DNA of 64,000 nt, taken from positions 1 to 64,000 of the forward strand of contig CAYQAS010000004.1 in the NCBI GenBank assembly GCA_964415525.1, written 5' to 3'. Each line of letters starts with the position of its first letter. Within the stretch, counting starts at the first letter, position 1. Positions 44,006 to 53,134 of this stretch are shown here, one piece after another. The notes beneath the pieces are model-generated. The model saw only the letters and a list, made by a program, of their open reading frames with translations, made no database searches and had not been told where the DNA came from. The stretch comes from CAZPUI01 sp964415525. GTDB taxonomy: Bacteria; Acidobacteriota; Holophagae; Holophagales; Holophagaceae. The position numbers were made by a program, and so were the translations under genes.

Positions 44006-46372
44006 ATGCACCCAGCCCGCCTGACCCTCCTTCTCGCCACCTTGCCCCTTGCCGCGGGCGCCGCCTCCAGCAGCGCCGCCACACTAAGGGGCACAATCCC
44101 GAACGGAGCGAAAGTTCGGGTCTTCCTGCTCCATCCCGTAAGCGGTTTCCGGCAGACGGTGACGACAGATCCCGAGGGGCGCTTCGTCTTCCACAATGTG
44201 CCCTTCAACGACTACCACCTCGAGGTGAAGGCGCCCGGTTTCAGGGAGATCCACCGCGAGGTGGAACTGCGGGTCAGCCTACCGGTGGAACTGCGCCTGG
44301 AGCTGAAGCCCCTGGGGGAGACGGTGGAGGTCACGGAGACGCTCTCCATGGTGGAGACGCACCCCACGGTGCACCTCGACGTGGACAGCTCGCTCATCCG
44401 CCTGACCCCAGCCGTCGTGCAGAGCCGGGCCATGGAATCCATCCTGCTGGCCACACCGGGCTTCACCGCCGATGACAACGGGCGCTTCCACTTTCGGGGA
44501 AGTCACGGACAGATGACCTACGTCATCGACGGCGTGCCCCTGTCGGACCAGACCCACGCCACCTTCAGCCAGAGCCTGGATCCCGCCCAGGTGCAGAGCC
44601 TGGAGGTCCTCACCGGCGGCATCGCGGCGGAGTTCGGCGGCAAGCCCGTGGCAGTGGTGAACCTCACCACGAAGAGTGGCCTAGGCTCCGAACGGCCGGA
44701 AGGGGAAGCCAGCTTCGGGACGGGAAGCCAGCGCACCCGGGAGGGCGCCTTCAGCTTCCGCACCGGCACCACCTCCTTCGGCACCTTCATCACCGGCGCC
44801 ATCAGCGGCACCGACCGATTCCTGGATTCGCCGGATTTCCAGAACCAGCACAACACCGGCCGCACCGGGCGGCTCTTCTCTCGCTTCGACTGGATCCTCT
44901 CGGACCGCGACACCTTGCGCCTGTCCCTGACCGGCGGACGCACCGACCGGGATGTGGTGAACCTCCCCAGCCAGCAGGCCCGGGGGGCCGACAGCCGCTT
45001 GAGGACGACGGATGCCAACGTGTCCGCCGCCTGGTCCCGCCTGCTCAGCCCGAACCAGAGCCTGGAGACGTCGGTCTTCTTCCGCCGCGCCACGAGCCGT
45101 CTCACTCCGACTACGGACCTTCAGGAAGGCTTCGCCGCAGGCGGTCCGGACCAGCCGGTGTGGGCGAGCCAGCAGCGAAGCTTGGAGAACCGCGGCTTCA
45201 ACCTGGCCTTCACCCAGCGCTACGGCGCCGAGAGCACCTTCAAGACCGGGCTGCAGCTCACCCAGTTCCCACTCGACGAGCGCTTCCACTTCGCCATCAC
45301 CGATGATGCCCTCGTGGCGCCGGACAGCGGGCTCCATCCCTTCACCTCCGCCGGCGGCGGGCACCTCTTCCGCTTCCAGGGCGGAGCGACGCCAACCCTG
45401 GCCAGCGCCTTCGCCCAGACGGATCAGCACCTGGGCCATCTCTTCCTCTCCGGCGGCCTGCGCCTGGACCGCTGGACGGCGCCGGGCGTCACCGAAACCG
45501 AGCTGCAGCCGAGGTTTGGCATTTCCTACACCTTCGGCGACCACGGCCCGACCCTGCGGGCCAGTGCCGACCGTCTGCTCGTCACCCCCGACCGCGAGAA
45601 CCTCGCCCTATCCAGCAGCCGCGAGGCGGCGGCCCTCGGCGATGCCCCCGCCTCCGAGCCCGTGCGTCCGGAGGTGCAGACCAGCCTCTCCCTGAGCCTG
45701 GAGCACCAGCTCGGCAAGTGGGGCCGGATCCTGGTGGAGAGCTGGCGCAAACACAGCCGCAACATGGCGGATGTCGAACAGTTCCTCAACACCGGCATCG
45801 AGTTCCCGATCACCTTCGCCCATGGCCGCGCCCAGGGCTGGAACGTGCGCTTCGACCTGCGGGGCAGCGGCGGTTGGAGCACCTACCTGAGCCTGGGCCG
45901 CACTCGAGCCGAAGTGGAGGGGGCGATGACCGGCGGCCTGGCCCTTCACCTGGGAGCAGGGGAGGAGGAAGGCACGGGTCGGCGGCTCGTGGACCACGAC
46001 CAGAAACTCGCGGGGCAGCTGGGGCTGAAGTTCGAGCAGGAGGGCGCCTGGGTGCTCCTTCTGGGCCGGTATGACTCCGGCCTCGTGGCAGGCGATCCGG
46101 AGCCCGCCCACGGGAATCCCGATCTGGCGTTCGGCCTGACGCATCTGCGCTGGGACGGTCGGGATCAGGTCTGGCGCGTGGAGCCCCGCACCACCTGGGA
46201 TCTCAGCGCCGGCCACGCCTTTGCGTTGGCGAACCGGCGCCGGGTAGAACTCTCCCTGAATGCGATGAACCTCACCGACAAGCACACCCTCTACAACTTC
46301 CTCAGTCACCGCGGCGGCACCCACGTGTTTCCGGGGCGCACCGTGGCGGCGAGGGTGAAGTTCGGCTGGTAG
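44006..46372 (+). CDS. TonB-dependent receptor
   Basis: This is a 788-residue outer-membrane protein. The signal peptide is MHPARLTLLLATLPLAAGAA. A short carboxypeptidase-regulatory-like domain (residues 25-105) precedes the plug, with MTYVIDGVPLSDQTHATFSQ and LTGGIAAEFGGKPVAVVNL. The barrel ends VAARVKFGW with a terminal aromatic residue. It is shorter than the receptor at 5922 and closer to metal-chelate or cobalamin receptors in length. Its position after a Fur-family gene and a palindromic promoter suggests iron or zinc uptake; the sequence alone does not identify the ligand. No ExbB/ExbD/TonB genes are nearby. Confidence 0.88.
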   Translation: MHPARLTLLLATLPLAAGAASSSAATLRGTIPNGAKVRVFLLHPVSGFRQTVTTDPEGRFVFHNVPFNDYHLEVKAPGFREIHREVELRVSLPVELRLELKPLGETVEVTETLSMVETHPTVHLDVDSSLIRLTPAVVQSRAMESILLATPGFTADDNGRFHFRGSHGQMTYVIDGVPLSDQTHATFSQSLDPAQVQSLEVLTGGIAAEFGGKPVAVVNLTTKSGLGSERPEGEASFGTGSQRTREGAFSFRTGTTSFGTFITGAISGTDRFLDSPDFQNQHNTGRTGRLFSRFDWILSDRDTLRLSLTGGRTDRDVVNLPSQQARGADSRLRTTDANVSAAWSRLLSPNQSLETSVFFRRATSRLTPTTDLQEGFAAGGPDQPVWASQQRSLENRGFNLAFTQRYGAESTFKTGLQLTQFPLDERFHFAITDDALVAPDSGLHPFTSAGGGHLFRFQGGATPTLASAFAQTDQHLGHLFLSGGLRLDRWTAPGVTETELQPRFGISYTFGDHGPTLRASADRLLVTPDRENLALSSSREAAALGDAPASEPVRPEVQTSLSLSLEHQLGKWGRILVESWRKHSRNMADVEQFLNTGIEFPITFAHGRAQGWNVRFDLRGSGGWSTYLSLGRTRAEVEGAMTGGLALHLGAGEEEGTGRRLVDHDQKLAGQLGLKFEQEGAWVLLLGRYDSGLVAGDPEPAHGNPDLAFGLTHLRWDGRDQVWRVEPRTTWDLSAGHAFALANRRRVELSLNAMNLTDKHTLYNFLSHRGGTHVFPGRTVAARVKFGW

Positions 46373-46460
46373 GGGCCGCCAACGTCCGCTTCAGGGGCAG
46401 TCCCGTGCGCTGGCAGACCCAGTGATGCGGCGCGCGCGGCAGTGATTCACACGCATTTCT

Positions 46461-47204
46461 TCACTCGAGCCGCAAACCGAGGCTGGTGATGACGCCGCCC
46501 TTGCCAAGGCGGAATATGAGAACGTCGACCCCGGCTCAAAGGACAGATTCTGGCGGTAGATCAACTAGCGAAGCGCTTCCTCCGTGTGGTCCTTTCGCAT
46601 GTCGATGGCCTCGGTGTAATCGCCCAGACCGCTGGTGTGCGACAGCAGGTGCCGGATCGTGATGCGCTTCCAGACTGCCGGGGCATCGGGGAAATGCCTG
46701 CGAATGCTGTCACCCAGGCTGAGCTTGCCTCCTCCAGCAGCATCAGCACGGCCATGGCCGTGTATTGCTTGCCCGTGGAGCCCGACTGGAACACGGTCTC
46801 GGGCGTCAGAGGCACCTGGTGCTCCAGGTTCGCCATGCCGTTGCCCTTGGAGAACAGCACCTGCCCCTTGCTGAAAATCGCCACGGCAATTCCAGGGATC
46901 TTGCGCTCTTTCATCTGCGCCGCCAGATAGGCATCCATGGCGGCGGTGCGATCCGTGCTTGCGGTCGCAGGTGCTGCCGCCCGGCTCAGTTTGAAGGGGA
47001 AGGACTGCCCCTCCTGGGTGAAGCTGCCGGACAGCGACTGTCCATCGGGGGAGAGTTCACGTGCGAGGGTTGGACACCCGGGTACGCCACCGATAACGAA
47101 GGAAACCTTGGCTCCCTGAAGGGCCACGTTTTCCAGAGGCACATCCTTGGCCCCTGATCGGGGATGGATATGCGGCCGCCCGAAACGCCCTTTTCCTGGG
47201 ACAT
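46461..47204 (-). pseudogene. Decayed serine hydrolase (beta-lactamase family)
   Basis: Pieces of one protein lie in different frames. GRISIPDQG is read in one frame and AKDVPLENVALQGAKVSF continues it in another (frameshift near 47150). The catalytic segment has VFQSGSTGKQYTAM with the SxxK serine. After LMLLEE near 46735 the reading must shift to continue as GKLSLGDSIRRHFPD and LLSHTSGLGDY. An in-frame TAG interrupts at about 46567. LIYRQNLSFEPGSTFSYS follows, and then only a C-terminal scrap, GVITSLGLRLE, so an internal deletion removed the rest. The N-terminus is also missing. This is clearly non-functional. Confidence 0.8.
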
Positions 47205-47258
47205 CGCGCCCTCAAGGGAGCAGGCGATCCCTCATGCGGAGGCGATGCAGAAATGAAC

Positions 47259-47831
47259 TCAGGAGAAGGGGATGAGGGGTTTCCGGCGCCGGATGATCCA
47301 CCGGGCGAGACGCGTGGTCAGGACGAAGCAGAACAGGGATATGGCGATGCTGATGGGGATGATCCAGTAGCCCAGCAGTTCGCGTTCGGACCACGAACCC
47401 GGATCGATGCCATAGAGGAAGAGGCCGTGGCCGACGAAGAGGCCGGTCTTCGCAGGCAGGAAAGGCTTCACCAGAGCCACCACCAGGAAGGCGAGCCCCG
47501 TGAGGTAGCCGTAGAAGACCAGCGCCGCAGTGGCAAAACCCATTAGGCCCCGCAGGGACCAGCGGCAGGCGGCGCGGATCAAGTCCAGGGGCCCGCTGCC
47601 ATGGGCGGCGCGGGAGAGCAGACCCTCCACGCGGTAGCTGTCCGCAAGGGCCTCGGCGGGGCCCAGGCGCGAGAGCACGGCCGCCACCGATTCCCCACCC
47701 ACCTCCACATGTTCCTGGATGAGGCAGCGAATGTCGGAAACGATCTCGTCCTTCTCACCGGGATCGGCCTCCCCTAATGCGCGGCAGAGACGGGCCAGGT
47801 ACAGGTCCACGGAGGCAGGCAGGGACGTCAT
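47259..47831 (-). CDS. HAAS-domain membrane protein
   Basis: This is a 190-residue protein. Residues 8-65 form the HAAS (DUF1700-like) helical signalling domain (LYLARLCRALGEADPGEKDE, VLSRLGPAEALADSYR). Three transmembrane helices follow. Such proteins are usually encoded directly after a PadR-type repressor and act with it in envelope-stress responses. Here the ATG overlaps the PadR stop (ATGA), so the pair is translationally coupled. The gene at the 3' side is the decayed hydrolase, not a typical target. Confidence 0.75.
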   Translation of the reverse strand: MTSLPASVDLYLARLCRALGEADPGEKDEIVSDIRCLIQEHVEVGGESVAAVLSRLGPAEALADSYRVEGLLSRAAHGSGPLDLIRAACRWSLRGLMGFATAALVFYGYLTGLAFLVVALVKPFLPAKTGLFVGHGLFLYGIDPGSWSERELLGYWIIPISIAISLFCFVLTTRLARWIIRRRKPLIPFS

Positions 47832-48199
47832 GAGCGGCTCCGTTCCAGGGGTTGCAGCAGCCGCTCCATACCGGCGGTGAAGCCCCGCCAGGACTCGGCC
47901 ATGGCTAAGGTCCGGGTGCGGCCCAGGTCCGTGAGCGTGTAGTACTTTCGGGGGTTGCCAGTGCCCTCCTGCCGCCATTCGGAGGCCAGGAGACCATCAC
48001 CCCGCAGACGGTTGAGGATGGGATAGAGCGTGCCTTCTCCGATGTCCATCCCCGCGACCTCCAAGGCCTGGAGCAACTCCAGCCCATACCGGGGTGTCGC
48101 CCACAGCTGGCCCAGGATGGCCAGTTCCAGCGTGCCCTTTCGGAGCTGGGCCGCCCACCGCTCGGTGGTGCCCCGGTCCATGTCCTGTGGTTCCTTCAC
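47828..48199 (-). CDS. PadR-family transcriptional regulator
   Basis: This is a 123-residue protein. It has the PadR winged helix, with LRKGTLELAILGQLWATPRYG, EGTLYPILNRLRGDGLLASE and RKYYTLTDLGR, and a short C-terminal dimerisation helix. The GTG at 48199 or the ATG at 48181 could be the start. A perfect 14-bp inverted repeat begins 20 nt upstream and is probably its operator. It is coupled by ATGA to the HAAS protein gene. PadR proteins repress envelope or efflux genes and are released by small molecules or stress. Confidence 0.88.
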   Translation of the reverse strand: MKEPQDMDRGTTERWAAQLRKGTLELAILGQLWATPRYGLELLQALEVAGMDIGEGTLYPILNRLRGDGLLASEWRQEGTGNPRKYYTLTDLGRTRTLAMAESWRGFTAGMERLLQPLERSRS

Positions 48200-48218
48200 A
48201 CCCTCACCTCACCACCCA

Positions 48219-48249
48219 CCCTGCCATGCAAGGCACTTGCATGGCAGGG
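48219..48249. promoter_or_regulatory. Candidate PadR operator, 14-bp perfect palindrome
   Basis: CCCTGCCATGCAAG - GCA - CTTGCATGGCAGGG. The arms match without error. It sits in the 139-bp divergent region between padR and the hybrid kinase gene, 20 nt from the padR start, so it may control both. Confidence 0.6.
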
Positions 48250-48338
48250 CTACGGAGGTGGCGGCCGTGGTTTAGGCGAATTATCCCCTTTGCCTTCGGC
48301 GGTGCCGATGACAATGGGGCACCATCCCCCACGAGCCC

Positions 48339-51140
48339 ATGCACCACCGAGCCCTCTCATTCCTGGCCGTCGTCCTTCTACTGCTATGCGGCAGCGGATC
48401 CTGGGCCCAGGCCCCCGGTAGCCACGAACGCCCGCTTCGCGTGGGAGTGAACGTGGACTATCCCCCCTATGAATACCTGGACGCCAAGGGCCACCCCGTC
48501 GGCTACGACATCGACCTGATCCACGCCGTGGCTCAGGCCATGGGGCTGGAGATAGAGCTGCGGCCAGGCCCTTGGGACCAGATCCGGGGAGACCTCGCAG
48601 CGGGAAAACTGGATCTCCTGGCGGGGATGCTCAAGTCTCCGGAACGCGCGACATGGGCGAGCTTCAGCGATGCCCACCTGGTGGTGCATTACTCGATCTT
48701 CGTGCGCACTGGCACCCCCGGGCGGGTGGACCTGGAGGCCCTGAGAGGCCACCGGATCCTGGTGGAGCAGGGCAGTCAGATGCACGAGCAACTGGCGACC
48801 TTGGGATTCAAGGACGAACTGGTCCCGGTGGCGTCGGAACCAGAAGCCCTGCGCCAGCTCGCTGCGGGCCGGTGCTACGCGGCCCTGGTCCCCCACCTGC
48901 TCGGCATGCTCCAGGTACGCGCCTCCCATCTGACCAACGTGAGGGTGGCCGCACCCTCAGTCTTCACGCGGGAGCTGTGTTTCGCCGCACCGAAGCAGGA
49001 GCGCGACCTCATTGGTCGCCTGAACACGGGGCTGTCCATCCTGCGCCAGACCGGGGAGATGGAACGCATCACCCGGGCCTGGTTTGGCAGCGTGGCCCCC
49101 TCCCGGATGCGTTTGACGGATGCCCTTCGTCTGGCAGCCTGGGTGCTGGTCCCCCTCGTGCTGCTCTTGATGGCGGTGCTGGTGTGGAACCGGGTCCTCC
49201 GTCGGAAGATCTACCGAGCCACCCTCGACCTTCGCCGCAGCAATCAGTCCCTTTTGGAGCAGGGACGGCTGCTGAGCGGCGTCATCGACAGCCTGCCGCT
49301 GATGCTCTTCGTGAAGGACGCCCGCGACGATTTCCGTTTCACGGTCTGGAACGCCAAGACCGAGTCGCTCCTGGGCGTGCCGAGGGAGGCCATGCTCGGG
49401 AAGACGGACTACGACCTGCTTCCCTCTGACCAGGTGGCCCCCTTCCGGGCGGCGGATCAGGCCGTGCTCGACTCCGGCACCATGCTCGACATCCCCGAGG
49501 AGATCGTGAACAGCCCGGTGAACGGCCCGGTGCTGCTTCACACCATCAAGGTGCCCATCTTCGACGAGGAGGGCCACCCCAGGTTCCTCCTGGGCATTTC
49601 CGAAGACATCTCCCTCCTCAAGCGGATCGAGGCGGACCTCCAGCGCAGCCAGGCGAGCCTTGCCGAGGCCCAGCACATCGCGCGCTTGGGCAGTTGGGAG
49701 CAGGACGGTGAGTCGAGCCACTGGTCGGAGCAGATGCATGCCCTGCTCGGGCTTGAGCCGGGAATGGCCAACCCCTCCCTGACCGTGATCCTCGAAGCCA
49801 TCCATCCCGAGGATCGTCCATCGGTCGAGGCTGCCCTGAATCGCCTGAAGTCCGGAACTTCGACGCGCGAAGCGACGGACTACCGTGTGCAACGGACCGA
49901 TGGAGAGATCCGGTGGCATCACGGTGAATTCGTCCGTCGGAGCGACGGACTCATGGGCACCTGCCAGGACATCACCGAGCGACGCCAGGCGGAGGAATCC
50001 CTGCGCCAGACCCAGCGCCTGGAGAGCCTCGGGGTGATGGCGGGGGGCATGGCCCACGACTTCAACAACCTGCTGACGGCGCTCCTCGGGAACCTCAACC
50101 TCGCCCAGGCCGCCTTGACCCCGGAGGCCGCCGCCCTGGACTACCTGGCCAAGGCGGAAGCGACCACCCTGCGGGCAGCCCAGCTGGCACGGCAGATCCT
50201 CGCCTATTCCGGGCGCGGCGCCTTCCTCATCCAGCCCCTGGATCTCAATGGGCTGATGGGTGATATGGCCCGGCTGCTGGAGGTATCCCTCTCCAAGAAG
50301 GTCGCGCTGCACCTGAATCTGGCACCTGACCTGCCCGCCCTGAACGGGGACGAAGCCCAGCTCCAGCAGGTGATCCTGAACCTCGTCACCAATGCCAGCG
50401 AGGCCATCGGGGATCGGGATGGCAGCATCCACCTGCGCACCGACCGCTGCACCCTTACCCCTGAGACGATCGGGCGCGACTTTCCAGGCCAAGGCCTCCT
50501 GCCGGGCGACTACCTGCTGCTGGAAGTCCAGGACACAGGCTGCGGCATCCCGGCGGAACAGCTCACGCGGATCTTCGAGCCCTTCTTCACCACCAAGTTC
50601 TCAGGCCGCGGACTTGGCCTCTCCGCCATGCTCGGCATCCTCAAGGGTCACCATGCCGGCATTCAGGTCCACAGCCTCCCGGAGGAAGGCACCCGCTTCC
50701 GCTTGTATTTCCCTGCCAGTGCCGAAGCGGCACCTCCTCCCCAGGCACGGCCGCACGTCTCGGAGTCGATCCCGTCCGGCAGCACGATCCTCGTGGCAGA
50801 CGACGAGGAAGTCCTGCGCACCGCCACCAGCGAATTGCTGCGCGGCCTGGGGCACACCGTGCTGGAAGCCCAGGATGGCCTGGAGGCGGTGGAACTGTTC
50901 CAGACCCATGCCGACGCCGTACAGCTCGTACTTCTGGACCTCACCATGCCCCGGATGGACGGGCGCGAGGCCCTGCGGCGCATCCTGGCCCTGCGTCCGA
51001 ACGTGAAGGCGATCCTCTGCAGCGGCTATAACCAGCAGGAGGCCATGGAAGGCGCCGAGGCCAGCACCGTGCATGGATTCCTGTCCAAGCCCTACCGCCT
51101 GCAGGACCTGCGGGAGATCATCGACCGCGTGCTGGAATAG
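48339..51140 (+). CDS. Hybrid sensor histidine kinase with periplasmic solute-binding domain
   Basis: This is a 933-residue protein. A signal peptide is followed by a family 3 solute-binding (SBP_bac_3) domain, residues about 30-250, with RVGVNVDYPPYEYLDAKGHP. A transmembrane helix (LAAWVLVPLVLLLMAVLVW) leads to two PAS domains (about 310-560). HisKA follows with GGMAHDFNNLLTALLG, then HATPase with NLVTNASEA, DTGCGIP and GRGLGLSAMLG. A C-terminal receiver carries VADDEEV, LLDLTMPRMDG and LSKPY. The input is probably an amino acid or organic acid. The internal receiver makes it part of a phosphorelay. No HPt or output regulator is adjacent. Confidence 0.92.
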   Translation: MHHRALSFLAVVLLLLCGSGSWAQAPGSHERPLRVGVNVDYPPYEYLDAKGHPVGYDIDLIHAVAQAMGLEIELRPGPWDQIRGDLAAGKLDLLAGMLKSPERATWASFSDAHLVVHYSIFVRTGTPGRVDLEALRGHRILVEQGSQMHEQLATLGFKDELVPVASEPEALRQLAAGRCYAALVPHLLGMLQVRASHLTNVRVAAPSVFTRELCFAAPKQERDLIGRLNTGLSILRQTGEMERITRAWFGSVAPSRMRLTDALRLAAWVLVPLVLLLMAVLVWNRVLRRKIYRATLDLRRSNQSLLEQGRLLSGVIDSLPLMLFVKDARDDFRFTVWNAKTESLLGVPREAMLGKTDYDLLPSDQVAPFRAADQAVLDSGTMLDIPEEIVNSPVNGPVLLHTIKVPIFDEEGHPRFLLGISEDISLLKRIEADLQRSQASLAEAQHIARLGSWEQDGESSHWSEQMHALLGLEPGMANPSLTVILEAIHPEDRPSVEAALNRLKSGTSTREATDYRVQRTDGEIRWHHGEFVRRSDGLMGTCQDITERRQAEESLRQTQRLESLGVMAGGMAHDFNNLLTALLGNLNLAQAALTPEAAALDYLAKAEATTLRAAQLARQILAYSGRGAFLIQPLDLNGLMGDMARLLEVSLSKKVALHLNLAPDLPALNGDEAQLQQVILNLVTNASEAIGDRDGSIHLRTDRCTLTPETIGRDFPGQGLLPGDYLLLEVQDTGCGIPAEQLTRIFEPFFTTKFSGRGLGLSAMLGILKGHHAGIQVHSLPEEGTRFRLYFPASAEAAPPPQARPHVSESIPSGSTILVADDEEVLRTATSELLRGLGHTVLEAQDGLEAVELFQTHADAVQLVLLDLTMPRMDGREALRRILALRPNVKAILCSGYNQQEAMEGAEASTVHGFLSKPYRLQDLREIIDRVLE

Positions 51141-51157
51141 CCCTGCCCGTCGTTGGT

Positions 51158-52075
51158 TCAGCAGCGCACGTCGCAGGGATGGTCTGGATCCCCATGCTCC
51201 ACCTGGATGGTGCTGTGGTGGATGCCGAAGTGCTCTTCCAGTTCACAAGCGAGCTGTGCCAGCAGCGGATCAGGGGCGGTGTCGGGCCGCACCACCACGT
51301 GGGCGCTGAGGGCCTTGTGCGTGGTGCTGGTGGCCCAGACATGCAGGTCGTGAACATCGCAGATGCGGTCGTTCTCCAGGAGCACCTTCCGCACGTCATC
51401 CAGATCGATGCCCGGAGGCACGGCGTCCAGGATCAGGTGCAGGGCTTCCTTGAGCAGGCCCCAGGTGCCGGCGAGGATCACGGCGCTGATGACGAGGCTC
51501 ACGACGGGGTCCAGCCAATACCAACCGGTGCGCATCACCAGCAGGCCTGCTACGACCACACCGAGGCTCACCAGCGCGTCGAGGGCCATGTGAAGGAAGG
51601 CACCCCGCAGGTTCAGGTCGTGATGCCGCCCACGCATGAAGAGCAGGGCCGTGCCGGTGTTGATGGCGATGCCAATGCCCGCCACCACCATCATCGTCCC
51701 CGCCGCCACCGGCGACGGATTCATCAGACGGTGGATGGCCTCCCAGGCGATGGCGCCCACGGCGGCCACGAGCAGCACCGCGTTGAAAAGGGCCGCCAGG
51801 ATCGAACTCCTCCCGAAACCGTAGGTGAAGCGCCCCGAGGGCTTCCGCCGCCCCAGCGCGTAGGCAGTCCAGGCCAGTACCAGCCCCAGCACGTCTCCCA
51901 GGTTGTGGCCTGCATCCGCCATCAGCGCGAGGGAGCCCGCCAGCACCCCGTAAACCCACTCCACGCCCACGAAGGCGAGGTTCAGGCTGATGCCGATGGC
52001 AAAGGCCCGGCCATAGGACGCGGGGGTGTGGTGATGGTGGTCGTGATCGTGATCGTGGTGCGCGTGATCGTGCAT
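51158..52075 (-). CDS. Cation diffusion facilitator (Zn/Cd/Co efflux)
   Basis: This is a 305-residue protein. The ATG at 52075 is chosen because it opens with a His-rich metal-binding tail (MHDHAHHDHDHDHHHH). Six transmembrane helices follow. The transport-site residues are visible in ADAGHNLGDVLGL (helix 2) and HMALDALVS (helix 5). The cytoplasmic domain at residues about 210-305 has DVHDLHVWATSTTHKALSAH. These exporters remove Zn2+ or Cd2+ by proton antiport, and the His-rich N-terminus favours zinc. It is convergent with the kinase gene, and ferritin starts on the other strand 142 nt away. Confidence 0.9.
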   Translation of the reverse strand: MHDHAHHDHDHDHHHHTPASYGRAFAIGISLNLAFVGVEWVYGVLAGSLALMADAGHNLGDVLGLVLAWTAYALGRRKPSGRFTYGFGRSSILAALFNAVLLVAAVGAIAWEAIHRLMNPSPVAAGTMMVVAGIGIAINTGTALLFMRGRHHDLNLRGAFLHMALDALVSLGVVVAGLLVMRTGWYWLDPVVSLVISAVILAGTWGLLKEALHLILDAVPPGIDLDDVRKVLLENDRICDVHDLHVWATSTTHKALSAHVVVRPDTAPDPLLAQLACELEEHFGIHHSTIQVEHGDPDHPCDVRC

Positions 52076-52217
52076 CCGTCGATGGTGGGACGGTCCTGGG
52101 CAACTCCGCAACCCGGGCACCGGGACGCATTCCAAGAAGGCGCCATCACGGCTGAGGGGGAAGGAAAGGAGTCACGGGGCCGTACCGCTCGCATCCTAAC
52201 TCACTGGAGGATCTCCC

Positions 52218-52712
52218 ATGATCAGCACCACGATGCAAGCGGCCCTGAACGCCCAGATCAACGCCGAGCAGTATTCCGCCCAGCTCTACCTCGCCATGAG
52301 CGCCGCCATGGAGGCCAAGAGCTTCCGTGGCTTCGCCAAATGGCTTCGGGTCCAGGCCTCGGAGGAGACCGCCCACGCCACCAAGCTCATCGACTTCCTG
52401 CTGGATCGCGGCGGCAAGCTGGCGCTCCAGATCATCGCCGCGCCCGAAACCGAATTCGGCGGCCCCATCCAGACCTTCGAGACGGTCCTGAAGCACGAAC
52501 AAGGCATCAGCGCCAAGATCAATGACCTCTTCGGCCTGGCCCGCACGGAGAAGGACTACGCCAGCGAGATCACCCTCCAGTGGTATGTCACCGAGCAGGT
52601 GGAAGAGGAGAGCAATGTCGGCCAGATCCTCGACCGCCTCCATGCCATCGGCGACCAGGGCGGGGCGATCTGGTATCTGGACAAGGAGATGGGCAAGCGG
52701 GGCCTCGCCTAG
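52218..52712 (+). CDS. Bacterial ferritin
   Basis: This is a 164-residue four-helix-bundle protein. Ferroxidase ligands are recognisable: Glu in NAEQYSAQLY, the EETAHATK Glu/His pair on helix B, the Glu in LKHEQG and the EQVEEESN region. This is a non-haem ferritin of FtnA type, storing iron as a 24-mer in the cytoplasm. GGAGG precedes the ATG by about 7 nt. It neighbours a metal exporter and lies 9 kb from the Fur-family gene. A long perfect hairpin follows the stop. Confidence 0.93.
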   Translation: MISTTMQAALNAQINAEQYSAQLYLAMSAAMEAKSFRGFAKWLRVQASEETAHATKLIDFLLDRGGKLALQIIAAPETEFGGPIQTFETVLKHEQGISAKINDLFGLARTEKDYASEITLQWYVTEQVEEESNVGQILDRLHAIGDQGGAIWYLDKEMGKRGLA

Positions 52713-52730
52713 CCCCGCCATTCAGAATCC

Positions 52731-52767
52731 ATGAAGCAAGCGGCGCTTTGGGCGCCGCTTGCTTCAT
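52731..52767. terminator. Long perfect hairpin after ferritin
   Basis: A 16-bp perfect stem ATGAAGCAAGCGGCGC / GCGCCGCTTGCTTCAT encloses a TTTGG loop, 18 nt after the ferritin stop. No T-run follows. Confidence 0.75.
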
Positions 52768-53074
52768 CGGCTCGTCGTCCTCCAGCCGACGCGCATCGCC
52801 GAAACCCAAACCGGGACGCACCGCGGCGGCATGGGCTCGATTGCGCCGTCCGGGAAGCAGGTGGCCGCAGCGGGGTGGCATCCCATTCGCGTTCATTCGC
52901 GGTTCCTTCATTCCAACAAATGGCGCGTTCAGGCTGAAGTTGGCCGATGACCAGGAGTTCTTACTTCGTAGGGATCAAGGGTTGAAGGGCAGCACCACAG
53001 CGTCGACCCCGCGCCTTGCCCCCGGGTCGAATTTCACCCCTCCCGATCCCTGACATTCGACCCCATCCACCGGC
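52768..53074. other. Intergenic region between ferritin and the S46 cluster
   Basis: About 300 bp with no gene that shows a start signal or a recognisable family. Open frames here are short or antisense. Nothing else was recognised before the promoter of the first S46 gene. Confidence 0.5.
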
Positions 53075-53120
53075 TAGACTGAGGGCGAGGCATCGTAATC
53101 CGATGCCTCGCCCATAGACT
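53075..53120 (+). promoter_or_regulatory. Promoter region of the first S46 gene: two TAGACT hexamers flanking a hairpin
   Basis: TAGACT at 53075-53080 and again at 53115-53120. Between them is a perfect 13-bp stem (GGGCGAGGCATCG, TAATC loop, CGATGCCTCGCCC; 53083-53113), with one base before the second hexamer. The second hexamer would start transcription about 8 nt before the ATG at 53135. The first would place the hairpin in the leader. Confidence 0.5.
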
Positions 53121-53134
53121 TTCCGGAGCCCCCC

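Noticed and set aside
46586..46930. Plus-strand frame over the decayed hydrolase
   Set aside because: It is antisense to recognisable serine-hydrolase coding pieces.
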